Shown here in pieces: positions 25,396-34,593 of a stretch of DNA of 64,000 nucleotides. Both the position numbers and the translations under genes were made by a program. Location of the stretch: the NCBI RefSeq assembly GCF_900100315.1, contig NZ_FNFF01000001.1:868001-932000 (forward strand). Direction: 5' to 3'. How positions within the stretch are numbered: the stretch's first letter is position 1; the number at the start of each line of letters is the position of its first letter. The notes beneath the pieces are model-generated. The model saw nothing but the letters and a program-made list of their open reading frames with translations. It had not been told where the DNA came from and did not search any database. Source of the DNA: Streptomyces indicus (GTDB taxonomy: Bacteria > Actinomycetota > Actinomycetes > Streptomycetales > Streptomycetaceae).

Positions 25396-27432
25396 CTACA
25401 GCACCTCGTCCACCCGCCGCAGATCCCGCAGCCAGGCCTCCGCCGTGCTGTCCGAAGGCGCCCGCCAGTCGCCCCGCGGTGACAGGGAGCCGCCGTGGGA
25501 GACCTTCGGGCCGTTCGGCAGGGCCGAGCGCTTGAACTGGGCGAAGGCGAAGTAGCGCTTCAGGAAGACCTCCAGCCAGTGGCGGATCTCCGGCAGGTCG
25601 TAGGCGCCGCGCTTGTCCTCGGGGAAGCCCGGCGGCCACGCGCCCGCCTTCACGTCGTGCCAGGCGTGCCAGGCCAGGAAGGCGATCTTCGAGGGGCGGA
25701 ACCCGAAGCGCAGCACGTGGAAGAGCGTGAAGTCGTGCAGGGCGTACGGGCCGATCTTCGACTCCGTGGACTGGAGCTCCTCGCCCGGCACCAGCTCCGG
25801 GCTGATCTCCGTGTCGAGTACGGCCGTGAGCGTGGCCCCGGTCTCCGCGTCGAACTGTCCGCTGCTGACCACCCACCGGATCAGGTGCTGGATCAGCGTC
25901 TTCGGCACGCCCGCGTTCACGTTGTAGTGGCTCATCTGGTCGCCGACGCCGTACGTGCACCAGCCGAGCGCCAGCTCCGAGAGGTCGCCGGTGCCGAGCA
26001 CGATGCCGCCGCGCTGGTTGGCGAGCCGGAAGAGGTAGTCGGTGCGCAGGCCGGCCTGCACGTTCTCGAAGGTCACGTCGTAGACGGGCTCGCCCTCGGA
26101 GAACGGGTGGTCCATTTCGTCGAGCATGAGGCGGGCCGTCGCCGTGATGTCCAGCTCGGCGGCCGTGATGCCGAGCGCGTTCATCAGCCGGTGCGCGTTG
26201 CCCTTGGTGTGCTCACCCGTGGCGAAGCCCGGCATGGTGAAGCCGAGGATGTCGGTGCGGGGCCGGCCCGCCCGGTCCATGGCGCGCGCCGCGACGATCA
26301 GCGCGTGCGTGGAGTCCAGGCCGCCGGAGACGCCGATCACGATCTTCGGGTTGCCGATCGAGGCCAACCGCTGTTGCAGGCCCGCGACTTGGATGTTGTA
26401 CGCCTCGTAGCAGTCCTGCGCGAGCCGCTCGGCGTCCGCGGGCACGAACGGGTAGCGCTCCAGGCGCCGCCTGAGGCCGAGGTCCGTGGTCGGCGGGTCG
26501 AGGGTGAAGGCGATCTCGCGGAAGCCGCCGGTGCGCGCCTCGTGCACCCGCCGGTTGTCGTCGAAGGTGCCCATCCGCATGCGCTCCTGGCGCAGCAGGT
26601 CCAGGTCGACGTCGGCGACCGCGCGCCGGTCGCCGTCGGGGAAGCGCTCGGTCTCGGCGAGCAGCACCCCGTTCTCGTAGATCATCGTCTGGCCGTCCCA
26701 GGAAAGGTCCGTGGTGGACTCCCCCGGTCCCGCCGCCGCGTACACGTAGGCGGCCAGGCAGCGGCTGGACGCCGAGCGGCAGAGCAGCTTGCGGTCCTCG
26801 GCGCGGCCGACCGTGATGGGGCTGCCCGAGAGGTTGAGCAGGACCGTGGCCCCGGCCAGCGCGGCCTCGGCGCTGGGCGGCACCGGCACCCACATGTCCT
26901 CGCAGATCTCGGTGTGCACCACGAGTCCCGGCACGTCCTCGGCGCGCAGCAGCAGGTCGGTGCCGAACGGCAGCTCCTGTCCCGCGAGGCGGATCGTGCC
27001 GCCGCGCTCGTCGTCGCCGTCGGCGAGCTGGCGTCGCTCGTAGAACTCGCGGTAGGTCGGCGGGTACGTCTTGGGCACGACGCCGAGGATGCGGCCGCGG
27101 TGGACCAGGACCGCGCAGTTGTAGACGCGGTGGCGGTGGCGCAGCGGGGCGCCGACCACGAGCACCGGAAGGAGGTCGGCGGAGCCCGCCACGATCTCCT
27201 GGAGCGCCGACTCCACCTCGTCGAGGACGACGTCCTGAAGGAGCAGGTCCTCGATCGAGTACCCGGTGAGGGTCAGCTCCGGGAAGACGGCGAGGGCCAC
27301 GCCTTCCTCCGCGCACTCCCGCGCCTGGCGCAGCACCGCGGCGGCGTTGGCGTGCGGGTCAGCGATGTGCGTATGACCCGTGCACGCGGCGATACGTGCG
27401 AAGCCCTGGCTGTAGAGGGACCAGAAGTTCAA
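25396..27432 (-). CDS. nadE: Glutamine-dependent NAD synthetase
   Basis: A 678-residue enzyme that amidates deamido-NAD to NAD. The N-terminal nitrilase-type glutaminase domain has its catalytic Glu ([10 protein letters not shown]), Lys ([12 protein letters not shown]) and Cys (HTEICEDMW). The C-terminal ATP-pyrophosphatase domain has the SGGLDST loop. I chose TTG 27432 (reading [15 protein letters not shown] after it), preceded by GGGGAAGG with six bases between, since this matches the normal start of actinobacterial NadE; longer in-frame starts encode low-complexity sequence. It lies alone, leftward, convergent with fdhD. Confidence 0.95.
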   Translation of the reverse strand: MNFWSLYSQGFARIAACTGHTHIADPHANAAAVLRQARECAEEGVALAVFPELTLTGYSIEDLLLQDVVLDEVESALQEIVAGSADLLPVLVVGAPLRHRHRVYNCAVLVHRGRILGVVPKTYPPTYREFYERRQLADGDDERGGTIRLAGQELPFGTDLLLRAEDVPGLVVHTEICEDMWVPVPPSAEAALAGATVLLNLSGSPITVGRAEDRKLLCRSASSRCLAAYVYAAAGPGESTTDLSWDGQTMIYENGVLLAETERFPDGDRRAVADVDLDLLRQERMRMGTFDDNRRVHEARTGGFREIAFTLDPPTTDLGLRRRLERYPFVPADAERLAQDCYEAYNIQVAGLQQRLASIGNPKIVIGVSGGLDSTHALIVAARAMDRAGRPRTDILGFTMPGFATGEHTKGNAHRLMNALGITAAELDITATARLMLDEMDHPFSEGEPVYDVTFENVQAGLRTDYLFRLANQRGGIVLGTGDLSELALGWCTYGVGDQMSHYNVNAGVPKTLIQHLIRWVVSSGQFDAETGATLTAVLDTEISPELVPGEELQSTESKIGPYALHDFTLFHVLRFGFRPSKIAFLAWHAWHDVKAGAWPPGFPEDKRGAYDLPEIRHWLEVFLKRYFAFAQFKRSALPNGPKVSHGGSLSPRGDWRAPSDSTAEAWLRDLRRVDEVL

Positions 27433-27775
27433 GGCGCGCCTTCCCCGGCTCGACGGACTCGTTCTCGCCCCATCCTCCCTCCGACCTGCCCGGGGGCCCA
27501 ATCCGGGGCGCCACCGGTGCGGCGGACACGAGGCCCGTCGGGCGGCGTGCCCCGGGTCGTGAGGCGGGGTGTTCCAGGTCGTACGGGTGCCCCGTGACGG
27601 CTGCGGGATTCGGCGGTGCACGTGCCTTGTGGGCCCGCGGGCGCCCCAAGTACCGTCTGGGACTTGCACGTTGGACGTCCTACGTCTGATGTCCGTTTGC
27701 GTCCGTACGCACCCGGCACAGCCCTGTTCGCACCCGGCACAGCCCTGTTCGCACTCGCAGAAAGGGACCACCCGC
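27433..27775. other. Divergent intergenic region with direct repeats, 343 bp
   Basis: This gap between nadE (leftward) and the sialidase gene (rightward) must hold both promoters. Near the sialidase start a 21-base unit beginning GCACCCGGCACAGCCC occurs twice in tandem (27709-27729, 27730-27750), followed by a truncated third. No convincing gene seen. Confidence 0.5.
27709..27750 (+). repeat. Tandem 21-bp repeat before the sialidase gene
   Basis: Two perfect copies of a 21-base unit (GCACCCGGCACAGCC then CTGTTC), ending 25 bases before the sialidase ATG. Could be replication slippage or a regulatory site. Confidence 0.85.
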
Positions 27776-29716
27776 ATGCCGGCACCGCATCGCGCACGAC
27801 AGAGATCCGCTCCCGTGGGGTCCGCACCCCTGAGATCCGTACGCCTGAGGCCTGCACGTCTGAGATCCGCACGTCGGAGGCCCGCCCTGGTCAGCGCGGC
27901 CGCCGCGCTGCTCCTCCCCGGCCTGATATCGGCCGCCGCTCCCGACGTGCGGAGCGCGGCCGCCCCGGTCTTCGAGCAGCAGATCCTGTTCAAGGCCTCG
28001 CAGGACCCGGGCTACGCCTGCTTCCGCATCCCCGCCGTCGTGAAGACCACCAAGGGCACACTGCTCGCGTTCGCCGAGGGGCGCGTGAACGACTGCTCGG
28101 ACGCCGGGGACATCGACCTGGTCCTCAAGCGCTCCACGGACGGGGGCCGCACCTGGGGCCCGCTCCAGGTGATCAACGAGGGCGACGGGGACACGCACGG
28201 CAACCCGGCCCCGATCGTGGACCGCGAGACCGGCCGGATCGTGCTGGCCGAGACGTACAACACGGGCCGCACCGACGGGAAGAACTGCGCGGTCCCCTGC
28301 GACCGCACCCCGCATATGCAGCACAGCGACGACGACGGTCTCACCTGGTCCAAGCCGCGCGACCTGAGCGACCAGATCCTGCCGGACCACTGGAACTCCT
28401 GGTACGCGACGGGGCCGCACCACGGTGTGCAGCTCAGCCGCGGCAAGCACAAGGGCCGCCTGGTGTTCGGCGTGAACACCGAGACCTGGGACGGCACCCG
28501 CGTCACGGCCAACCACGCGGCCCTGATCACCAGTGACGACGGCGGCGACAACTGGAGGATCGGCGCCACGGACACGTATCCGGTCTCGGCAAAGGACGGC
28601 ACCTTCCGGCAGAAGCCGAGCGAGATGGCGCTCACCGAGCGTCCGGACGGCTCGCTCTACATCAACGGCCGCGAGCAGGACGGCACCGATCTCGGGCACC
28701 GCACGCACGCCGTGAGCCGCGACGGCGGCGACTCCTTCACCGGTCCGTTCACCACGATCCCCGACTTCTACACCCCTCAAGTCCAGGGCTCCACGCTCCA
28801 GTTCAAGGGCCGCATGCTCTTCGCCGGTCCCGCGGACCCGGACCGGCGGCGCACGATGATGGTGCGCTCCTCCTACGACGGCGGCCGGACCTGGGACAGC
28901 GTGGACCGCGGTACGCAGGTCACGGCGGACTGGTCGGGCTACTCGGACATGGTGCTCGCCGACGAGGACACGGTGGGCCTGATGTACGAGGGCGGCGCGG
29001 TGGACGCCCGTGACGAGATCCGGTTCGCGCGGTTCACCGAGGACTGGCTGAAGCCGCGCCGCGGGCCGGACCCGAAGACCGCGGACCGGGCGCGCGGAGC
29101 CGCGGACGCGGCGGTGCTCGGAGGCGCGCGCACCACACCGGGCCGCTTCGGCCGGGCGGTGGCCTTCGACGGCACGGACGACGCCGTACGTCTGCCGTTC
29201 CGGCGTGAACTCCCGCTCGGGACCGTGGACTTCACGGCGAGCGTCTGGTTCCGCTACGACGCCACGTCCGGCGAGCAGCCGATGCTCTGGATGGGCGGCG
29301 TGGGCACCAACCAGCCGCAGGTGTGGCTGCGCGGCGAGCCCGAGCAGAACCGGGTGAGCGCCCTGATCACCACGCGCGAGGGCATGACCCCGGTGCGGAC
29401 CGCGGTGGCCCGCACCACCTCCGCGTACGACGACGGGCAGTGGCACCAGGCGGTGCTGCGGCGCGGGAACGGGGAGTTCTCGCTCACCGTCGACGGCGTG
29501 CGCACGGCGGTGGCCGACGTGCCGGGGTCGGTGAGCCGGACCTCGGGCTTCGGTGTGCACCTCGGCCAGAAGCTCGACTCGCGCGCGCACTTCACCGGGG
29601 CGCTCGACGAAGTGCGGGTGTACGACCGGCTGTTGACCGACGCGGAGCTGGCGGCCGCGTCCGGTCGCGACGCAATCCTGTGGCTGCCCATGGACCGGAT
29701 CAGCGACAGGAACTAG
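27776..29716 (+). CDS. Secreted exo-alpha-sialidase with LamG-like domain
   Basis: A 646-residue exported glycoside hydrolase (GH33 type). A long Arg-rich n-region made of repeated ten-residue blocks precedes a hydrophobic segment (ALVSAAAALLLPGLISAAAP). The six-bladed propeller shows the catalytic Arg in CFRIPAV and Asp boxes STDGGRTW, SDDDGLTW, SDDGGDNW, SRDGGDSF and SYDGGRTW. Residues about 480-640 form a LamG/concanavalin-like lectin domain (FDGTDDAVRLPF, WFRYDATSGEQPM, ALDEVRVYDRLLTDAEL). ATG 27776 follows AAAGGGA. It would release terminal sialic acid from glycoconjugates outside the cell. Confidence 0.92.
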   Translation: MPAPHRARQRSAPVGSAPLRSVRLRPARLRSARRRPALVSAAAALLLPGLISAAAPDVRSAAAPVFEQQILFKASQDPGYACFRIPAVVKTTKGTLLAFAEGRVNDCSDAGDIDLVLKRSTDGGRTWGPLQVINEGDGDTHGNPAPIVDRETGRIVLAETYNTGRTDGKNCAVPCDRTPHMQHSDDDGLTWSKPRDLSDQILPDHWNSWYATGPHHGVQLSRGKHKGRLVFGVNTETWDGTRVTANHAALITSDDGGDNWRIGATDTYPVSAKDGTFRQKPSEMALTERPDGSLYINGREQDGTDLGHRTHAVSRDGGDSFTGPFTTIPDFYTPQVQGSTLQFKGRMLFAGPADPDRRRTMMVRSSYDGGRTWDSVDRGTQVTADWSGYSDMVLADEDTVGLMYEGGAVDARDEIRFARFTEDWLKPRRGPDPKTADRARGAADAAVLGGARTTPGRFGRAVAFDGTDDAVRLPFRRELPLGTVDFTASVWFRYDATSGEQPMLWMGGVGTNQPQVWLRGEPEQNRVSALITTREGMTPVRTAVARTTSAYDDGQWHQAVLRRGNGEFSLTVDGVRTAVADVPGSVSRTSGFGVHLGQKLDSRAHFTGALDEVRVYDRLLTDAELAAASGRDAILWLPMDRISDRN

Positions 29717-29727
29717 CGTCGCCTTCC

Positions 29728-31002
29728 ATGTCCGCCACGGGGTCCGTCAGGGGAAGGCCGGGTGCGCGCAGGCCGGGATCACGCTCCTTGCTGATCGTGC
29801 TGCTCGCCCTGGCCTGCGCGGCCGTGCTGCTCATCGCCCTGCCGGAGGAGGACCGGCAGGGCGGTGCGGCCTGCGAGGGCCGCACGGTCGCCTCGTGGAA
29901 GCCGGACGAGGCCACCACCGGGGAGTTCGCCCGCTACGGCAACGACGGGACGCGCCTCGACGACTGGACCGGCGGCGACGGCACGCACTCGGTGCGGCTG
30001 CCGAACGGTCAGATCCTCTGGCTGTTCTCGGACAGCTATCTGGGGCAGGTGCACATGCCGCCGAACCTCGAGGGCCAGCCGCACCACTGGCGGGACGCCG
30101 GCGCCCCCTTCGTGCGCAACAGCGCGGTGGTGATGTCGCCCTCGGGGCGGCTCGAACAGACCCTGCCCGCCCCGCTGTTCCCGGATCCGGCGCCGCAGCA
30201 GTGGCGCTGGCCGGTGGCGGCGCAGGTCGAGCCGCGCTCGCCGGGCTCCTCCGAGCAGGTGGTCCGGGTGCTGCTGTGGACACGGGCCGCGGCCCCCGCA
30301 CCGTGGATCTACGGGGTGCCGACGGCGACCGAGGTGGCCACGCTCTCGCTGCCGGACCTGCGTCTGGAGGGCATCGTGCGGATCTCCGACCAGAGCTCGG
30401 TGCAGGATCCCTCCCGGCGGGTCCTGTACGGCACGACGGCAGTGCACGAGGACGGCTTCACGTATGTCTACGGCGGCAACGACGGGAAAGCCGCACAGCG
30501 TCCCGCCTCCCACGCCTATCTCGCGCGCGTCCCGAGCGGGCGCCTGGCCGAGCCCGACGCCTGGCGCTACTGGGACGGCGAGGGCTGGAACACGGCCGTC
30601 GGCAAGGCGGAGCCCGTGCTGGGCGACGGGGAGCGCAAGGGCGTGGGCTCCGCGTTCGCGGTGATACGGCAGGACGGGAACTGGGTGCTGTTCACGATGG
30701 CTCCGGGCACCGCGGGCCTGCGCACCATCCAGACGTACTGGGCCTGCGCCCCGCACGGACCCTGGCACGGACCGACCCGGGACTTCGCGCCGCCGCTGCC
30801 CGAGGACAGCGCGCCGCGCCAGGACCTCGCCGCGTACAACCCGCAGATCCATCCGGATCTCGGCGGCAACGGCTTGGCGCTCAGCTACGACGTGAACTGG
30901 CTGGACGCCGCCCCGCGCGTCGGGGAGACCCACATCAGCCGGAACGTGTCGCTGTACCGGCCGCGGTTCGTGCGACTGCGCCTGGAGGAGCCCCAGGAGT
31001 AG
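29728..31002 (+). CDS. Membrane-anchored DUF4185/DUF5005-like protein
   Basis: A 424-residue protein with a basic head and one N-terminal hydrophobic segment (SLLIVLLALACAAVLLIAL), so exported or anchored outside. The body looks like a five-bladed propeller of the DUF4185/DUF5005 sort (DDWTGGDGTHSVRLPNGQILWLFSDSYLG, VYGGNDGKAAQ, YNPQIHPDLGGNGLALSYDVNW), a fold shared with glycosidases but with no proven activity. It starts 11 bases after the sialidase stop, suggesting a joint role on extracellular glycans. Its 3' end overlaps the convergent BASS transporter gene by 68 bases. Confidence 0.72.
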   Translation: MSATGSVRGRPGARRPGSRSLLIVLLALACAAVLLIALPEEDRQGGAACEGRTVASWKPDEATTGEFARYGNDGTRLDDWTGGDGTHSVRLPNGQILWLFSDSYLGQVHMPPNLEGQPHHWRDAGAPFVRNSAVVMSPSGRLEQTLPAPLFPDPAPQQWRWPVAAQVEPRSPGSSEQVVRVLLWTRAAAPAPWIYGVPTATEVATLSLPDLRLEGIVRISDQSSVQDPSRRVLYGTTAVHEDGFTYVYGGNDGKAAQRPASHAYLARVPSGRLAEPDAWRYWDGEGWNTAVGKAEPVLGDGERKGVGSAFAVIRQDGNWVLFTMAPGTAGLRTIQTYWACAPHGPWHGPTRDFAPPLPEDSAPRQDLAAYNPQIHPDLGGNGLALSYDVNWLDAAPRVGETHISRNVSLYRPRFVRLRLEEPQE

Positions 31003-32011
31003 TCCCGGTGATCTCCGGTCCCGCGCGTCCGTCCAGGGCGCGGGCCTCCGGGTCACGCGCGCGCCGCTTGGCGATCACCGCGCAGACGATCAGCTGCATC
31101 TGGTGGAAGAGCATCAGCGGCAGCACGGCGAGCGAGGCGTGCGCGCCGAACAGGACGCTGGCCATGGGCAGGCCGCCGGCCAGGGACTTCTTGGAGCCCG
31201 CGAACTGGATCGCGATCCGGTCCGAGCGATCGAACCCGAGCCGCTTCGCCCCGAACCAGGTGACGGTCAGCATCACCGCGAGCAGCATCGCCTCCACGCC
31301 GAGCAGCGCGACCAGACGCAGCGGCGTCACCTGGCTCCAGATGCCCTCGACCATGCCGAGGCTGAACGCGCTGTAGACCACGAGCAGGATCGAGCCGCGG
31401 TCCACGTAGCCGAGCACCTTCTTGTGCCGGGCGATGAACGGGCCCACCCAGCGCCGCAGCAGCTGGCCCGCGACGAAGGGCACGAGCAGCTGGAGCACGA
31501 TCTTCACCAGGGAGTCGGCGGAGAACCCGGCCTGCCCGCCGATCAGCACGGCCGCGAGGACCGGCGTCAGGAAGATACCGATGAGCGAGGAGAAGGAGCC
31601 CGCGCAGATCGCGGCAGGCACGTTGCCGCGCGCGATCGAGGTGAACGCGATGGAGGACTGCACGGTCGAGGGCACCAGCGTCAGGAACAGGAAACCGCTG
31701 TAGAGCGCCGGGGTCAGGACGTACGGGACCAAGCCCTTGGCGGCCAGGCCGAGCAGCGGGAAGAGCGCGAACGTACAGGCGACGACCGTCAGGTGCAGCC
31801 GCCAATTGCGCAGCCCGTCCAGCGCCTCGCGGGTGGACAGGCGCGCCCCGTACAGGAAGAAGAGGAGCGCCACGGCCGCGGTCGCACCGCCCGAGGCGAG
31901 GTCCGCGCCGGTGCCGCGCGCCGGGAGGAGTGCGGCGATCCCGACCGTGCCGAGCAGCGCCAGGATGTACGGGTCGATCGGCAGCCAGGAGGGCCAGGTG
32001 GGGCGTTTCAC
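30935..32011 (-). CDS. BASS-family (bile acid:sodium symporter-like) transporter
   Basis: A 358-residue membrane protein with about ten helices, of the SBF-like/YfeH subgroup (YGARLSTREALDGLRNWRLH, LVPSTVQSSIAFTSIARGN, FAGSKKSLAGGLPMASVLFG). GTG 32011 is chosen, with GGAG 10-13 bases upstream; it gives an N-terminus leading directly into the first helix, while longer starts add Pro/Arg-rich sequence. It is divergent from a LysR regulator that likely controls it. Family members carry organic anions with sodium; the substrate is unknown. The last 68 bases overlap the convergent propeller gene. Confidence 0.85.
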   Translation of the reverse strand: MKRPTWPSWLPIDPYILALLGTVGIAALLPARGTGADLASGGATAAVALLFFLYGARLSTREALDGLRNWRLHLTVVACTFALFPLLGLAAKGLVPYVLTPALYSGFLFLTLVPSTVQSSIAFTSIARGNVPAAICAGSFSSLIGIFLTPVLAAVLIGGQAGFSADSLVKIVLQLLVPFVAGQLLRRWVGPFIARHKKVLGYVDRGSILLVVYSAFSLGMVEGIWSQVTPLRLVALLGVEAMLLAVMLTVTWFGAKRLGFDRSDRIAIQFAGSKKSLAGGLPMASVLFGAHASLAVLPLMLFHQMQLIVCAVIAKRRARDPEARALDGRAGPEITGTTPGAPPGAVARTAAGTATRSG

Positions 32012-32261
32012 GTGCGTGGTGCTCCAAAGTGGGGGGCTGCTGGTGGTGCTCACGTGCGGGGTGGGCCGCGAGGGTCGGTCGGTTCGGGCGCCGGACGGGG
32101 TGGTGCCCGGACGCGGGCGGGGTTCCGGGACGGGTCGCCGGTGACGGACCACCGGGCCCGGAACGTGCCCTCTCCATCGTCCTCCTGATCACCGAAATCG
32201 GGAATCCTGCATACAGCACTTACTGTCATCACGCTCCGCGATAACCGTCTACGCTGGGCGT

Positions 32262-33128
32262 ATGTACGACCCGGTGCATCTGCAGACCTTCCTCGCGGTG
32301 GCGCAGACCCTGAGCTTCACGCAGGCCGCGCGCCGCCTCGACCTGCGCCAGTCCACGGTCAGCCAGCATGTGCGGCGCCTGGAGGCGGCGGCCGGGCGCG
32401 CGCTGTTCACGCGGGACACGCACAGCGTGGAGCTGACGGAGGACGGCGAGGCGATGCTGGGCTTCGCGCGGTCGATCCTGGAGGCGCACGAGCGGGCGAG
32501 CGCGTTCTTCGCGGGTACGCGGCTGCGCGGGCGGCTGCGGTTCGGGGCCTCGGAGGACTTCGTCCTCGGCCGGCTGCCGGAGATCCTCGAGACCTTCCGG
32601 CACGAGCACCCCGAGGTGGATCTCGAACTGACGGTGGAGCTGTCGGGCACGCTGCACGAGCAGCTCGCGGAGGGCGCTCTCGATCTGGTGCTCGCCAAGC
32701 GCCGCCCGAAGGACCGGCACGGCGCGATGGTCTGGCGCGACGAGCTGGCCTGGATCGGCGCGCCCGGGCTGCGCCTGGAGCCGGACCGCCCTGTGCCGCT
32801 GATCCTCTATCCCCCGCCGGGCATCACCCGGGCCCGGGCGCTCGATGTCCTGGAGCAGCAGGGCCGCGCCTGGCGCATCGCCTGCACCAGCGGCAGCCTC
32901 AACGGCCTGGTGGCGGCGGCCCGCGCGGGCCTCGGAGTGATGGCGCACGCGCGCGGGCTCATCCCGCCGGGTCTGAGCCGGGTACGGAGCGGCGGGCTGC
33001 CGGAGCTGGGGCCGGTCGACTTCGTTCTGCTGCACGGGCGGCACCGCGGGGCCGGGACGCAGGAGGCGGCGCAGGCGCTGGCCCGGGCGATCCTGGCGGG
33101 CGGGGACCGGTTGCGGAGCAGGGGCTGA
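32262..33128 (+). CDS. LysR family transcriptional regulator
   Basis: A 288-residue regulator with the classic N-terminal helix-turn-helix (HLQTFLAVAQTLSFTQAARRLDLRQSTVSQHVRRLE) and a C-terminal periplasmic-binding-like effector domain. No good ribosome site precedes ATG 32262, so the mRNA may be leaderless or nearly so. It is divergent from the BASS transporter across 250 bases, the usual LysR-target layout. Confidence 0.92.
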   Translation: MYDPVHLQTFLAVAQTLSFTQAARRLDLRQSTVSQHVRRLEAAAGRALFTRDTHSVELTEDGEAMLGFARSILEAHERASAFFAGTRLRGRLRFGASEDFVLGRLPEILETFRHEHPEVDLELTVELSGTLHEQLAEGALDLVLAKRRPKDRHGAMVWRDELAWIGAPGLRLEPDRPVPLILYPPPGITRARALDVLEQQGRAWRIACTSGSLNGLVAAARAGLGVMAHARGLIPPGLSRVRSGGLPELGPVDFVLLHGRHRGAGTQEAAQALARAILAGGDRLRSRG

Positions 33129-33166
33129 GTGCCTCCCCCTTCCCGAAGGCCGAGGGGAGGTTCCCG

Positions 33167-34360
33167 TCACACGCGCCGGAAGGGCCCCTCCCCTTCCCGT
33201 ACGCCCAGGAGCTCGCCCTGGTCGGTCCACAGCGCGCGTGTGCCCGTCCGGTACAGGCGTGAGCCCGCGGGCCCGTACGGATCGGGGGCGAACCGGGACG
33301 CGGGGACGCCGCGGCTGGCCGTGATCAGATGCGGCCCGGTCACGTACAGCTCGCCGGGCACACCGGGCGGGCAGGGGCTCAGGGTCGCGTCGAGCACGTA
33401 GGCGCGGGTGTTCCAGGCGGGGCGGCCGAGCGGGACCGGGCCGAGGGCGTCGGGGCGGCAGAGGTGGTGGGTGACGGCCCCGGTGCCGTGGGCGTGCCCG
33501 AACAGGCGGTGCAGGTCCGCGTCGGGAAGCCGCCGTGCGGCGTTCCGTACGTCCTCGCGGGTGAGGACGTCTCCCGTGCAGATCACCTGGCGCAGGGGCG
33601 GCGCTTCGCCCGTCGTCGCGAGGTGCGGCAGCAGGCCGCGCAGCAGTGAGGGGTCCATGTGGCAGCTGGTGACGCCCCGTTGGTGGAGCGTGCGTGCGAG
33701 CCGCGCGGGCTCGCGTGCGTCGCCGGTGACGACGGCCGCTCCGTGCCGCAGGGCGCGCAGGGCCTCGGCCACGTCCTCGATGCCGGCCGTCAGGAACAGC
33801 ACCCGGTCGCCGGGGCCGACCGGCGCGACGGACTGGAGCCAGCGGACGCGGTGGTCGAGCGCGGAGTGCGGGACCACCGCGGCGGTGCGCGGGCAGACGG
33901 CGGCGGCGTGCTGCGGGGTGAGGGCGCGCGGCGGGTCGATGCTCAAGTAGCCGTTCTCCGGACCCAGTTCGCGCAGCTCGGTGACGGCGGCGGGCGCGGG
34001 GCCCGGCACCCATGCGCCGCCCGACTTGAGGACGGCGAGCACACCGATGAGCGTGTCGGTGACCGAGGGAAGCGCCAGGCGTACCGCGCGGCCGGGCCCC
34101 GCCCCGTAGGAGATCAGGCGGCGGGCGACGCGGTTGGCCCGCGCGTTGAGCTCCCCGTAGGTGAGGCTGCCGCGGGCCGTCACGAGCGCGGGCGCGTCCG
34201 GGGTGCGGGCGGCCTGCGCCTCGAACGGGCCGATCGCGGTCGTGGGCGGTACGGGGTGTGCGGTGGCGTTGAACTCGTGGACGACCAGGGCGAGTTCGGC
34301 CGCGGTGGGCGGGGCGTGGACGATCCGCGGCAGCTCCGCACGGCTGAGCGCTACGGTCAC
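33167..34360 (-). CDS. Degenerate adenylation-domain-like protein in the siderophore operon
   Basis: A 397-residue relative of NRPS adenylation domains that has lost the catalytic parts. It keeps A1 (LTYGEL), an A2-like LKSGGAWVP, and the large-subdomain frame through A6-like GELYVTG and A7-like LYRTGT. It lacks the A3 phosphate loop (sequence jumps to AAVVPHSAL), the A4 FDxS, a normal A5 (LFGHAHGTG instead of YGPTE) and the A7 Asp, and it ends before A8-A10, so the catalytic Lys domain is absent. It should not make acyl-AMP. Its GTG start overlaps the carrier-protein stop (GTGA), so it is translated with the dhb operon. Role unknown. Confidence 0.75.
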   Translation of the reverse strand: MTVALSRAELPRIVHAPPTAAELALVVHEFNATAHPVPPTTAIGPFEAQAARTPDAPALVTARGSLTYGELNARANRVARRLISYGAGPGRAVRLALPSVTDTLIGVLAVLKSGGAWVPGPAPAAVTELRELGPENGYLSIDPPRALTPQHAAAVCPRTAAVVPHSALDHRVRWLQSVAPVGPGDRVLFLTAGIEDVAEALRALRHGAAVVTGDAREPARLARTLHQRGVTSCHMDPSLLRGLLPHLATTGEAPPLRQVICTGDVLTREDVRNAARRLPDADLHRLFGHAHGTGAVTHHLCRPDALGPVPLGRPAWNTRAYVLDATLSPCPPGVPGELYVTGPHLITASRGVPASRFAPDPYGPAGSRLYRTGTRALWTDQGELLGVREGEGPFRRV

Positions 34361-34590
34361 CGCTCGGCCCCGAGCAGCGGCGCCCAGACCTCGATGGCGG
34401 GCCGTTCGGCGAGGTCGGCGAAGGAGGCCGTGATGCCGAACTCGCGCGCCCAGCGCTCGCGCAGGGTCATCAGACGCACCGAGTCAAGGCCGTAGTCGAC
34501 GAGGTTCTCGTCCTCGGGGATGTCGGCGGGTTCCTCGCCGAGCACGTCGGCGACGTCGGCGCGGATCCGTTCCACGGTGAGTGCGGCCAT
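34357..34590 (-). CDS. Stand-alone aryl carrier protein
   Basis: A 77-residue phosphopantetheine carrier with the attachment Ser in DYGLDSVRLM, resembling the C-terminal ArCP half of DhbB/EntB. It would carry 2,3-dihydroxybenzoate loaded by DhbE and give it to the NRPS. Its ATG lies in the same frame as the isochorismatase gene, only a TGA and one CCG codon after its end, so the two halves of a normal DhbB appear cut by one stop codon. Its stop overlaps the next GTG. Confidence 0.85.
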   Translation of the reverse strand: MAALTVERIRADVADVLGEEPADIPEDENLVDYGLDSVRLMTLRERWAREFGITASFADLAERPAIEVWAPLLGAER

Positions 34591-34593
34591 CGG

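Noticed and set aside
25495..27597. 700-codon plus-strand frame
   Set aside because: Antisense to nadE, which has all catalytic residues.
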